A stretch of DNA of 64,000 nt, from contig NZ_JAVDYC010000001.1 of assembly GCF_031458255.1 (NCBI RefSeq), positions 5,341,001 to 5,405,000 of the forward strand. The letters are read 5' to 3'. Shown here piece by piece: positions 42,770 to 51,176 of the stretch; positions within the stretch are counted from its first letter, which is position 1; each line of letters starts with the position of its first letter. The DNA comes from Catenuloplanes niger. Its GTDB lineage: Bacteria; Actinomycetota; Actinomycetes; Mycobacteriales; Micromonosporaceae. The notes under the pieces are model-generated. The model did no database searches and had not been told where the DNA came from. It saw nothing but the letters and a program-made list of their open reading frames with translations. The translations under genes were made by a program, and so were the position numbers.

Positions 42770-43816
42770 ATGCCGTTACCCCCACGGTGGTTGCGCAGGC
42801 TCGTGCTCGGCCCGGCGATGGTGGCGCTCGCCGCCGTACTGCTGATGGGCCTGCCGATTCTGCTCCTGGTGCCGCTGCTGCTGGCACCGGTCCTGCCCGG
42901 CCGGCTGCGGCTGCTGCGCGTGGTCTGGGTCGGCGTCGTCTACGTGGTCTGGGACGCCGCCGCGCTGCTCGTGCTGCTCGCGCTGTGGCTCGCGTCCGGC
43001 TTCGGCTGGCGGAAGCGGTCGCCGGCGTTCCAGCGCGCCCACTACGTGGTCACCGGCGCGTTCCTCAACACGCTGTTCCGGCTCTGCCGCGCCGCGCTCA
43101 ATGTGGACATCGAGATCGTCGGTACGAACCCGGACGTGGCACTGCCCGGCCGCCCGGAGATCGTGGTCTGCCGGCACGCCGGCCCCGGCGACTCGTTCAT
43201 CCTGATCCACTCGCTGGTCAACCGGTTCGACCGCGAGCCGCGGATCGTCCTCAAGAACACGCTGCAGTGGGACCCGGCGATCGACGTGCTGCTCAACCGG
43301 CTGCCGACCCGGTTCATCGCACCCGGCCGCACGCCCGGCGAGGACATCGAGAAACAGATCTTCGACGTCACGGTCGGCCTCGACCCGAACGACGCACTGG
43401 TGATCTTCCCGGAGGGCGGCAACTTCACGCCGAAGCGCCGGGTCAAGGCGATCAACCGGCTCCGCTCACTCGGCCTGGAACGGATGGCCCGGCGCGCGGA
43501 GAACATGCGGCACGTGCTCGCACCCAAACCCGGCGGGCTGAACGCGGCGATCGACGCGGCACCGGACGCCGGCGTGATCTTCGTGGCGCACACCGGGCTG
43601 GACAAGATGCTCACGGTCGGCGACGTGTGGCGGGAGCTGCCGACGGACAAGACCATCATGATGAGCTTCTGGTCCGTACCGCCGGAGGAGATCCCCGCCG
43701 GCGAGCAGGAACGCATCGAGTGGCTCTTCGACTGGTGGAAGCGCATCGACGACTGGATCGAGGCACATCAGCCACAGCCCGCGCGGCCGATGCGGGCGAG
43801 GCGCCGCGAGCGGTAG
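42770..43816 (+). CDS. Glycerol/lysophospholipid acyltransferase family membrane protein
   Basis: 348 residues. Two or three N-terminal membrane helices (AMVALAAVLLMGLPILLLVPLLLAPVL, VVWVGVVYVVWDAAALLVLLALW) precede the catalytic box CRHAGPGDSF (His-x4-Asp), LKNTLQWDPAIDVLLNRL and the third motif FPEGGNFTPKRR. The family transfers acyl groups to lysolipids or glycerophosphate. It follows the patatin-like gene after five bases, probably as an operon. ATG at 42770 has only a weak ribosome site (ACGGAGTAG). Confidence 0.83.
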   Translation: MPLPPRWLRRLVLGPAMVALAAVLLMGLPILLLVPLLLAPVLPGRLRLLRVVWVGVVYVVWDAAALLVLLALWLASGFGWRKRSPAFQRAHYVVTGAFLNTLFRLCRAALNVDIEIVGTNPDVALPGRPEIVVCRHAGPGDSFILIHSLVNRFDREPRIVLKNTLQWDPAIDVLLNRLPTRFIAPGRTPGEDIEKQIFDVTVGLDPNDALVIFPEGGNFTPKRRVKAINRLRSLGLERMARRAENMRHVLAPKPGGLNAAIDAAPDAGVIFVAHTGLDKMLTVGDVWRELPTDKTIMMSFWSVPPEEIPAGEQERIEWLFDWWKRIDDWIEAHQPQPARPMRARRRER

Positions 43817-43817
43817 C

Positions 43818-44147
43818 GTGCCCGGCGTGGAGCAGACTCATCTGGTGACCACCACGGTGGACGCCCGCCCGGCCGCCGACTCACTCGCCACCTCCGCCGT
43901 CCAGGCCCGCCTGGCCGCGTGCGCGCAGGTCGGCGGGCCGGTCACCAGCACCTACTGGTGGGAGGGTGCGGTCGAGACCGCCTCCGAGTGGGTGGTGCAG
44001 CTCAAGACCACCACGGACCGGCTCGACGACCTGATCGAGCACCTGCGCGCGGTCCATCCGTACCAGGTGCCGGAGATCGTCGCGGTCCCGGTCGGCGCCG
44101 GCAACCCCGACTATCTCTCCTGGGTGCACGCCTCGATCCACGACTAG
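43818..44147 (+). CDS. cutA: CutA1-type divalent-cation tolerance protein
   Basis: 109 residues from GTG 43818 (GTG at 43827 is an alternative). The trimeric CutA fold is marked by TTVDARPAADSLA, LAACAQVGGPVTSTYWWEG with the usual A-C-(A/V)-x-(I/V) pattern, LKTTTDRLDDLIEHLRAVHPYQVPEIVAVPV and the ending YLSWVHASIHD. CutA is widespread and implicated in metal tolerance, but its biochemical role is unsettled. It begins one base after the acyltransferase stop. Confidence 0.92.
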   Translation: MPGVEQTHLVTTTVDARPAADSLATSAVQARLAACAQVGGPVTSTYWWEGAVETASEWVVQLKTTTDRLDDLIEHLRAVHPYQVPEIVAVPVGAGNPDYLSWVHASIHD

Positions 44148-44206
44148 TCCCGGGTTAGGTACGCGAACTCTGTCCGCGCGGTCCGCGAACGCGACAGGAT
44201 GCCGGG

Positions 44207-47200
44207 GTGCAGCCTGACGTGAACGCCACCCTCGCGCCTGAGTACCCGTGCCCCTGGTGCGGCGTGACCGCCACGCTGGAGCGTGGCTGCCCCGGCTGCG
44301 GCCGCGCGCCGAACCCGGTCGCGGCCGAGGTGATCGGGCTGGACGGGCGGATCGCCGCGCTGGTGCCGCTGGTCGAGACCGCGCGCCAGGAGCTGGAGGC
44401 GGCCCGGCGGGTCTACGACGAGCGGGCGACCGGTCTGCGCGGGCTGCAACAGCGGCGCAACGGGTTGCTGGCCCAGATCCACGCCGAGCGGGTCGCCGTC
44501 CCACCGCCGGTCCCGGCACCCGGCCCACTGCCGGGCCCGGTGCCGGATCTGGTGCCCGCGGCCCGGCCGGAGGCCACCACCCGGACCGTCCAGAACGTGC
44601 TGTTCATCCTCGGCGGACTGCTGCTCGGCACCGCCGCGATCGTCTTCACCACGATCGCCTGGGCCACGTTCGGGCCGGCCGGCCGCGCCGCGATCCTGGC
44701 CACCGTCACCGCGCTCGCGCTGGCCGCGCCGCCGGTCGCGCTGCGCCGCAACCTGCGGGCGACCGCGGAGACGTTCGCCGCGCTCGGCATGCTGCTGATC
44801 CTGCTCGACGGCTACGCCGTCTGGTACGTGAACCTGCTCGGCGTCACCGCCATGGACCCCGCGCGGTACGCGGGCGTGGTCGCGCTGCTCGCCGCCGCGA
44901 TCGCGGCCGGCTACGGCTGGGCCACCGGACTCACCGGCCCCCGGCTGGCCGCGCTGCTGCTCGTCCAGCCCGTGCTGTCGCTGCTGCTCAGCCGCTCCGG
45001 CCCGTACCTGACCGCGCTCGTACTGGCCGGCACGGCCGCGATCGACCTGGTCGCGGCCCGCTTCCCGCTCCCGGTCCGCGCCGCCGCGCGGTCCACCGAT
45101 CCGGCGGTACGGACCGGACTGCGCGGCCTCGCCTGGCTGCTCTTCGGCGGCTGGCTGTTCGCCGCGTTCGCCGCCTCGCTGCTGGCGCTGATCGCGGACG
45201 AGCGGGTCCCCGGGTACGTCGCGCCGACCGCACTGCTGCTCACCGGCCTGCTGCTGGTCGCGGCCTCGGTCGTGGCCCGCCGCCCGCGGTTCCAGGCGGT
45301 GGCGTCCGGCGTCCTCGTGGTGCTGGTCGCGATCGCGTCGGTGCGGCCGGTGGTCGAGTACGGCGACCGGTTCTCGCTGGTCACGGCGACCGCGGTGCTG
45401 GTGGTGATCGCGCTGGCGGTGCGCGCGGTGCTGCCCCGGCTCCCGGCGGCGGTCCGGCCGGGCCCGCGCGCCGGCGCGCTGACCGTGCTGTGCGGCACGT
45501 ACGCGGTGCTGGCGATCGCGGCCGCGAGCGGCCTGCTCGTCATGATCGCCCGGGCGGCGGAGCGGGACCGGCTGGACACGATCGCGGACTGGCAGTTCCC
45601 GTTCGCGCTGGCCGTCCTGCCGCTGGCGATCGCACCGCTGCTGCCGCTGTACACCCCGAAGGCGGTCGCCCCCGCACCGGTCGGCGCCGCGCCCGGCCCG
45701 GTGGCCGCGCCCGGCCCGGTGGCCGCGCCCGGTTCGGTGGCCGCTGGCCCGGTGGGCGTGGCCGGCCCGGTTGGCGCTGCTCCGCTCGCCGCGGGGTCTG
45801 CCGCGGAACCAGCCGCGGTGCCCGGCGGGATGCGGCACCGGGGTGGCGGATGGCGCGGCTGGCACGACCCGGTGATCGTCGCGGTGACGCTCGGGGTGCT
45901 GTCGCTGCCGCTCGGCTTCGGCATGCCGGTGGAGCTGACCGCCGCGCTCGACCTGGCCGCCGGCGCGGTCTTGCTGCTCACCGCCGCACCGGCCCGGTTC
46001 GCGCGGTCCGTGCTGGTCCGCGCGCTGGCCGGTGCGGGTTCCGTGGTGCTCGCGCTGACGTTCACGGCCGGGCGGCCGGACGCGTTCGCGGTGCTGCTGC
46101 CGCTGGCCGTGGTGCTCGGCGTGGCGGTCCCGTTGCTCGCGTACGGCCGGAACCCGCTCCTCGGCCGCCTGACGCTGGGCGTGGCGCTGACCGGCGTGCC
46201 GTTCGCCGCGATCGCGGTGCTGGCCGGCGCGCTTCCCCGGTCCGGCTGGGAGGGGCCCGGCGCGGCCCGGCTGTTCTTCGCCGCGGCCGCGGCGGTGCTG
46301 CTCGCGGTGGCCGCGGTCCGTCGCCGGTGGCCGGCCTACCTGGGCGCGGCCGGCGTGGCCACCGGCCTGGTGATGCTGCTCGCCGGCCTGCCGCTCGACC
46401 CCGGCGGCGACCCGCGCGTGCTCTACGCGGCCGGTGCGCTGCTGCTGACCGCCCTCGCGGCCCACGCCCGCCCGCTCCTCGCCGACTCCCCGGACCCCGC
46501 GTCACCGGACCCCGGACCCGATTCCTCCCCGCCGCCGGTGCCGTGGTCACCCCCGGCGGCGCCGGGGGCACCTGTGACGGCGCCGGGGGCAGCCGTGACG
46601 GCGCCGTGGTCGCCCGCGGCCCGGGGCCGGACGCTGCTGGCGCTGGCCGGCGCCCCGCTCGCCGTCGCCGTGCTGCTCGGCGTCGCGAACGCGATCTACA
46701 CGGTCGTCCTCGCGCCCTACGCCTGGTTCGACCGCGGCTGGTCCACCGCGCCCACCGGCGTGGGCCTCTCGCCGGATCCGATCACGCTGCCGGTGTGGAG
46801 CGAGGCCGTCGCCGTCGCGCTGCTGATCCCGGTGGTGTGGCTGGCCGTGCGGGTCGCCGACCGCTCCCGCACCCGCCGGGCCACGCTCGGCGCCGCCGCG
46901 GTCACCGCGGCCGCGATCCTGGTCGGACTGGCCGCCGCCGGTGCCCCGTGGCCGGCGGTCCCGGCCGCCGGTCTCACGTTCGGGCTGGCCGCGCTGCTCG
47001 TCGCCGCGTGGGTGCCGCGGACCGCGGCGCTGCTCGTACCCGTCGGGCTGGTGTTGAAGGGCGCGGCGCTGGCGGGCGCGTCGCCCCGGCCGGCCACCAC
47101 GCTGGCCGCGGTGGGCCTGTCGCTGATCGCCGGCGTGGTGATCGGCGCGACCGGTCGCGGGCTGCGCGCCCGGCTGAGCGGCTGGCTGGGTGCGGTGCTG

Positions 47201-47980
47201 GCCGCGATCGCGCTGGCCGGCACGACCGGCGCCGCGGCCGACCTGCCGCTGCGGACGACCGCGCTGATCATCCTCGGCGTCGCGGTGGCCGCACTGACGC
47301 TGGGCGCGCTGCTGCGCCGCGCCCGCCCGGGCGAGGCCGGCCCGGTCGAGGTGGCCGCGCACGCCACCGCCGTCGTCGCGTTCCTGCTGGTCATCGGCGT
47401 GGACCTGCGGTACGCCGCGGCCGTCGCGCTGCTCTGGAGCATCGCGGTCGGGGTGCGGGCGATCTTCGGTCCGTGGCGCTGGCCGCTCGGCCTGACCGCG
47501 GCCGGCTGGCTGCTGCTGGCCTGGTGGCTGCTGCTCGGCGCGGTGCGGATCGGCGTGTGGGAGGCGTACACGCTTCCCGCCGCGCTGGTCGCGGCCGTGG
47601 TCGGCGTGCTCGCCGCGCGCCGGTGGCCGGCGCTGAGCAGCTGGCGCGCGTACGCGGTCGGCGTCACCGCCGCGCTGCTGCCCAGCCTCGCCGCGGTCCT
47701 GCTCGGCGACGCGTCCTGGCAGCGCCGCCTGCTGCTCGGCGCCGGCGCGATCGTCCTGGTGGTGGCCGGCGCGATCCGCCGCCGTCAGTCACCGGTCGTC
47801 CTGGGTGGCGGCACGCTCCTGCTGCTGTCCGTGACCGAGGTGGCGCGCGTGTGGGATCTGCTGCCACGCTGGCTCCCGTTCGCCGTGGGCGGCGTCGTGC
47901 TGGTCACGCTGGCGATCACTTACGAGCGGCGCCGCCGGGACCTGGCCCGGCTGCGTGCCGCCGTCGGCCGGATGAACTGA
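44207..47980 (+). CDS. Very large polytopic membrane protein with N-terminal zinc ribbon
   Basis: 1257 residues. Two CxxC pairs near the N-terminus (CPWCGVTATLERGCPGCG, residues 15-32) form a zinc ribbon; a coiled helix (LDGRIAALVPLVETARQELEAARRVYDERATGLRGL) follows, then a Pro linker and about thirty hydrophobic segments from residue 127 to the end, interrupted by Pro/Ala/Gly-rich loops near 490-520 and 760-800. The pattern matches the large 'SCO7/DUF2157-like' permease-sized membrane proteins of actinomycetes. No transport motif was recognised, so function is unknown. GTG at 44207. HAD gene follows after 15 bases. Confidence 0.8.
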   Translation: MQPDVNATLAPEYPCPWCGVTATLERGCPGCGRAPNPVAAEVIGLDGRIAALVPLVETARQELEAARRVYDERATGLRGLQQRRNGLLAQIHAERVAVPPPVPAPGPLPGPVPDLVPAARPEATTRTVQNVLFILGGLLLGTAAIVFTTIAWATFGPAGRAAILATVTALALAAPPVALRRNLRATAETFAALGMLLILLDGYAVWYVNLLGVTAMDPARYAGVVALLAAAIAAGYGWATGLTGPRLAALLLVQPVLSLLLSRSGPYLTALVLAGTAAIDLVAARFPLPVRAAARSTDPAVRTGLRGLAWLLFGGWLFAAFAASLLALIADERVPGYVAPTALLLTGLLLVAASVVARRPRFQAVASGVLVVLVAIASVRPVVEYGDRFSLVTATAVLVVIALAVRAVLPRLPAAVRPGPRAGALTVLCGTYAVLAIAAASGLLVMIARAAERDRLDTIADWQFPFALAVLPLAIAPLLPLYTPKAVAPAPVGAAPGPVAAPGPVAAPGSVAAGPVGVAGPVGAAPLAAGSAAEPAAVPGGMRHRGGGWRGWHDPVIVAVTLGVLSLPLGFGMPVELTAALDLAAGAVLLLTAAPARFARSVLVRALAGAGSVVLALTFTAGRPDAFAVLLPLAVVLGVAVPLLAYGRNPLLGRLTLGVALTGVPFAAIAVLAGALPRSGWEGPGAARLFFAAAAAVLLAVAAVRRRWPAYLGAAGVATGLVMLLAGLPLDPGGDPRVLYAAGALLLTALAAHARPLLADSPDPASPDPGPDSSPPPVPWSPPAAPGAPVTAPGAAVTAPWSPAARGRTLLALAGAPLAVAVLLGVANAIYTVVLAPYAWFDRGWSTAPTGVGLSPDPITLPVWSEAVAVALLIPVVWLAVRVADRSRTRRATLGAAAVTAAAILVGLAAAGAPWPAVPAAGLTFGLAALLVAAWVPRTAALLVPVGLVLKGAALAGASPRPATTLAAVGLSLIAGVVIGATGRGLRARLSGWLGAVLAAIALAGTTGAAADLPLRTTALIILGVAVAALTLGALLRRARPGEAGPVEVAAHATAVVAFLLVIGVDLRYAAAVALLWSIAVGVRAIFGPWRWPLGLTAAGWLLLAWWLLLGAVRIGVWEAYTLPAALVAAVVGVLAARRWPALSSWRAYAVGVTAALLPSLAAVLLGDASWQRRLLLGAGAIVLVVAGAIRRRQSPVVLGGGTLLLLSVTEVARVWDLLPRWLPFAVGGVVLVTLAITYERRRRDLARLRAAVGRMN

Positions 47981-47995
47981 GAGGGGTACACCCGG

Positions 47996-48682
47996 ATGGT
48001 GCCGACCCGCCTGGTGCTGTGGGACATCGACGGTACGCTGCTGGACGCCGCGGGATACGGCTGGCGCCTGGCCGACCGCGCGTTCCGGAACCTCTACGGT
48101 GCGCCGCTGGTGCACCCGGTCCCGCTGGCCGGCCGTACCGATCGCGCCATCATGACCGACGTGCTGCACGCGCACGGCGTGCCGGCCGCGGCGGACGACC
48201 TGATCGCCGAGATGGAGTCGCTGGTGCCGGCGGCCGACGACTTCCACACCGGCGGCGGCACCGTCCTGGCCGGGGCGGCCGAGGCGATCAGCGCGCTCGC
48301 GGGCGAACCGTCCGTGGTGCAGTCGGTGCTCACCGGCAACCTGGGGCCGGTCGCGCGGGCCAAGCTCGCCGCCGTCGGCCTCGGCGACCACCTCGACCTG
48401 GCCGTCGCGGCCTACGGCCGGGACCATGCGGTCCGGGCGGACCTGGTGACGGTCGCCCGGAAGGCGTTCACCGCCCGCTACCCGGCGCCGGCCGGGTTCG
48501 GCACGATCCTGATCGGGGACACGCCGCTCGACGTGGCGGCGGCGCACGCGGCCGGGGCGGCGGCGATCGCGGTCGCGACCGGCCGCTACACCGCCGCCGA
48601 GCTGAGGGCCGCCGGGGCTGCCGTGGTCCTTCCGGACCTGACGGACACCGCGCGCCTGGTGGACGCGGTGCGCTCCGTCTGA
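47996..48682 (+). CDS. HAD-superfamily phosphatase (phosphoglycolate-phosphatase-like)
   Basis: 228 residues. HAD motif I is LWDIDGTLLD (nucleophile and acid Asp), motif II Thr in QSVLTGN, motif III Lys in VARAKLAAVGL or the following region, and motif IV IGDTPLDVAAA. The helical cap lies between motifs I and II (RTDRAIMTDVLHAHGVP). Its closest general type is Gph/MtnX-like small-molecule phosphatases; substrate not predictable. ATG at 47996 is 15 bases after the membrane protein gene, with GAGAGGGG upstream, so the two are probably co-transcribed. Confidence 0.87.
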   Translation: MVPTRLVLWDIDGTLLDAAGYGWRLADRAFRNLYGAPLVHPVPLAGRTDRAIMTDVLHAHGVPAAADDLIAEMESLVPAADDFHTGGGTVLAGAAEAISALAGEPSVVQSVLTGNLGPVARAKLAAVGLGDHLDLAVAAYGRDHAVRADLVTVARKAFTARYPAPAGFGTILIGDTPLDVAAAHAAGAAAIAVATGRYTAAELRAAGAAVVLPDLTDTARLVDAVRSV

Positions 48683-48690
48683 CGTCCCGG

Positions 48691-48721
48691 CGCGTTCCCG
48701 CCCCGCCGTGGCGGGAACGCG
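48691..48721. terminator. Bidirectional hairpin terminator
   Basis: CGCGTTCCCGCC and GGCGGGAACGCG: 12-bp perfect stem with a 7-base loop, placed between two convergent genes (stops at 48682 and 48737). Confidence 0.85.
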
Positions 48722-48736
48722 GCCGGGAGCGGGCGG

Positions 48737-49885
48737 TTACGACCGGGGTACGACCCGCAGGCTCATCGTCGGCGCGTCGGTGAGGACGGAGACCGGGTCG
48801 GAGACGCCGCCGGAGCTCCAGTTGCGGGCCCGGCCGACGTGCACGCCGGGGTAGAGCTCGACCAGGTCGTTCGGCTCCAGGACGCGGGTCTTGCGCTTGA
48901 TGATCAGGCGGTCGTCCTCGTCCATGCTGCCGCCGGGGCGGATGCCGGTGCCGTTCGTGCTGACGTCGGTGACGGAGAGTTCACCGCCGCGCAGGTCGAA
49001 GCGGACGTGGGCGCGGCTGATCCACTTGCGGGCCTCGTCGGAGAGCCACTGGCCGAGCATGATGCCGCCGTCCGGGGCGCGGCCGACCTCGAGCGGCTCG
49101 TTCTCGACGACGACGAAGCGCTGGCGGACCACGCCGCCGACGCGGATCGCGAGTGCCTCGGCCGCGGGGCGCGGGCCGGCGTCGGAGAGCCGGGCGCCGT
49201 GCCGGGGGCAGGTGGGGGTGCCGTTGCGCAGCGTGGGCGGCGGCTGGGCGCCGGGGCGGGCCTCCTGCTCGGGCTGGCGGAGGTCGGCGAAGAAGCTGTC
49301 GCCGCCGTCGGCGCCGCCGAAGCTGGCGCACGGGCTCTCCGGGCAGCGCCAGATGCGGCTCATCAGGCGCACGCCGGCCTGGGACGGGGCGCCGGGCGCG
49401 GCCTGGCCGCCACCGACGCGGGCGACGAGCGCGGCGCCGCCGTGGCCGACGATCGGGGCGACGAGCCGGCCGGGGTCGCCGATCCACGGGTACGAACCGC
49501 GGAAGCCCTCGAATCGGTCGCGGCTGAGCACGGGCAGGCCGAGGATGTCCGCGATCTCCAGCACCCGGTCGTTCATCTGCGGCACGACCTCGACGAGCCC
49601 GTCGTCGGCCCAGCGGCGCGCGACCATCCGCTCGTTCGAGGTGAGGTCGGCGTCGGAGAGCAGCGCGCGGGGCAGCACCACGTAGACGGGCACGTCCTCC
49701 TCGGCGAGCTGGCGGCCGAGCGCGTCGACGACCATGCCGAGGCGCAGCATGCTGGCCGGCCGGCCCTGGTCCAGGTCCTGATATCGGACGATCTCCGACA
49801 GGTCGAGGACGGCACGCGCCATCGCCGGGTCGACGCACAATCGCCGCTCGATGGCGTCGAGCACCTTGCTGATCTCGAATCTCAC
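48737..49885 (-). CDS. PIN/NYN-like nuclease domain fused to an FHA domain
   Basis: 382 residues. The C-terminal third is an FHA phosphothreonine-binding domain: LEVGRAPDGGIML, WISRAHVRFDL and DVSTNGTGI, all key residues present. The N-terminal 145 residues look like a PIN/NYN nuclease: acidic strand RAVLDLSEIVRY (Asp28), then RVLEIADILGLPVLSRDRFEGF with Asp106 and Asp123, followed by SYPWIG, close to Zc3h12a-like nucleases. A central Cys/His cluster (WRCPESPCASF, CPRHG) could bind zinc. FHA would tether it to a Thr-phosphorylated partner; a Ser/Thr kinase is encoded 7 kb away. The nuclease reading is by pattern and unproven. Confidence 0.75.
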   Translation of the reverse strand: MRFEISKVLDAIERRLCVDPAMARAVLDLSEIVRYQDLDQGRPASMLRLGMVVDALGRQLAEEDVPVYVVLPRALLSDADLTSNERMVARRWADDGLVEVVPQMNDRVLEIADILGLPVLSRDRFEGFRGSYPWIGDPGRLVAPIVGHGGAALVARVGGGQAAPGAPSQAGVRLMSRIWRCPESPCASFGGADGGDSFFADLRQPEQEARPGAQPPPTLRNGTPTCPRHGARLSDAGPRPAAEALAIRVGGVVRQRFVVVENEPLEVGRAPDGGIMLGQWLSDEARKWISRAHVRFDLRGGELSVTDVSTNGTGIRPGGSMDEDDRLIIKRKTRVLEPNDLVELYPGVHVGRARNWSSGGVSDPVSVLTDAPTMSLRVVPRS

Positions 49886-49924
49886 GCTTCAACCTCCCGC
49901 CGGAGCAGCTACATCATGCCGGAT

Positions 49925-50227
49925 CTACCCCTGCTCCAGCACGCGGGCCACGATCTCGTCGATGTGGGTCGCCAGCAGCACGTCGTGGTCGGTGACCCCG
50001 CCGTCCGAGTGGGTGGTCAGGCGGAACGTGACCGTGCGCCACCGGATGTCCATGTCGGGATGGTGGTCGAGCTCTTCAGCGATCTTGGCGACATCGACCA
50101 CGGCCACGATCCCGGCCGGGAAGCTCGGGAACTCGACGGTCCGCACGATCACCTCCTGATCGCCGATCCAGCCCGTGAGCTGCGCGAGTGCCTTGCCTAC
50201 CGCTGCGTCGTCCAGCAACTGCGCCAT
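49925..50227 (-). CDS. 4a-hydroxytetrahydrobiopterin dehydratase (PCD/DCoH)
   Basis: A 100-residue single-domain enzyme with the conserved EELDHHPDMDIRW motif supplying the catalytic histidines, preceded by F-x-(A)-(F/V)-x-F-(V/I) alternation and followed by VTFRLTTHSDGGVTDHDVLLA. It dehydrates 4a-hydroxytetrahydrobiopterin formed by aromatic amino-acid hydroxylases; many bacteria carry it without such hydroxylases, where it may serve in molybdopterin metabolism. Its start is at ATG 50227; it is divergent from the lipoprotein gene. Confidence 0.93.
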   Translation of the reverse strand: MAQLLDDAAVGKALAQLTGWIGDQEVIVRTVEFPSFPAGIVAVVDVAKIAEELDHHPDMDIRWRTVTFRLTTHSDGGVTDHDVLLATHIDEIVARVLEQG

Positions 50228-50314
50228 GGCCTGACCCTAACCCGGCCTGGGGTTCGTTTGCTGACCGACGCGGTCGGGGAAAGACATGGACAGCCGGACA
50301 TGAAGGAGACGTTG

Positions 50315-51118
50315 ATGGACCGCCGAATTCTGTGGGTGCCGAGCGTGGCCGTCGCGGGCGCGCTCGCGCTGGGTGGCTGCGCGGAGAACGGGGAGCCCAC
50401 CATCTCCCTGCCGTCGGTCGGGGTGACGCCGACCGCGGCGACCACGACCGTGCCGCCGAGCGCGGCGGACACCGCGCTCGCCGCGTCGACGCAGGCGCTG
50501 GGCACGACCAGCTTCAAGACCACGATGACGGTCGGTGACGCGGTCTCGGTGACCGGGCAGATCGACCCGGTGAAGGAGACCGGCGACACCACGATGCGGC
50601 TGACCGGCGCGAACGGCGGCGACATCACGCTGCAGACGCTGCTGATCGGCAAGGACGCGTGGGCGAAGGTGACCGGTCTCGGCGAGGCGCTGCCGGCCGG
50701 CTGGATGCACCTGGACGCGCAGAAGGCGTCCGGCACCGGCAACTTCAGCATCGCGCCCGGCCAGACCGACCCGGCCAAGGCGTCGCAGTTCATCGCGGCC
50801 AGCGCGGACGTGCAGCAGAGCGGCACCAACACCTTCACCGGTACGGTGGACCTGGCCAAGGTCGCGGGCGTGACCGGGCTGGGCACCGTGACGATCGGGG
50901 ACGGCGCGGCGCAGAAGGTGCCGTTCACCGCCACCACGGACGCGCAGGGCCGGCTGTCGAACCTGACCGTGGACATCCAGAAGGTGTCGCCGGAGGCCGC
51001 GGGTCCGCTGAAGATCGACTACACCGACTACGGCACGCCGGTCACGGTCACGCCGCCGAACCCGGCCGAGGTGACCGAGGCGCCGAACGAGCTGTACAAC
51101 CCGTTCGGTACGAACTGA
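50315..51118 (+). CDS. LppX/LprG-like lipoprotein
   Basis: 267 residues. The signal peptide WVPSVAVAGALALGGC ends in the lipobox LGGC. The mature part has the LppX_LprAFG pattern: TALAASTQALGTTSFKTTMTVGDAVSVTGQIDPVKETG, DAWAKVTGLGEALPAGWMHLD, and FTGTVDLAKVAGV, with later VPFTATTDAQGRLSNLTVDI. This half-barrel fold binds lipids in mycobacteria (LprG, LppX). No MFS partner like P55/Rv1410 is adjacent. AAGGAG lies six bases before ATG 50315; ATG 50300 is an alternative. It is closed by a strong bidirectional hairpin. Confidence 0.88.
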   Translation: MDRRILWVPSVAVAGALALGGCAENGEPTISLPSVGVTPTAATTTVPPSAADTALAASTQALGTTSFKTTMTVGDAVSVTGQIDPVKETGDTTMRLTGANGGDITLQTLLIGKDAWAKVTGLGEALPAGWMHLDAQKASGTGNFSIAPGQTDPAKASQFIAASADVQQSGTNTFTGTVDLAKVAGVTGLGTVTIGDGAAQKVPFTATTDAQGRLSNLTVDIQKVSPEAAGPLKIDYTDYGTPVTVTPPNPAEVTEAPNELYNPFGTN

Positions 51119-51135
51119 CACGCGCTGCAGCACGG

Positions 51136-51164
51136 AAAAGGGCCGCCCACCGGGCGGCCCTTTT
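51136..51164. terminator. Bidirectional intrinsic terminator
   Basis: AAAAGGGCCGCCC, ACC, GGGCGGCCCTTTT: perfect 13-bp stem flanked by A- and T-runs, between the convergent lipoprotein and rocD genes; a classic intrinsic terminator in both directions. Confidence 0.95.
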
Positions 51165-51176
51165 CGTGAGGCGGCC

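Noticed and set aside
44248-48783. 1511-codon + frame overlapping the large membrane protein and HAD gene
   Set aside because: Wrong phase relative to the CxxC zinc ribbon and membrane helices; Arg/Ala/Gly-rich with no motif.
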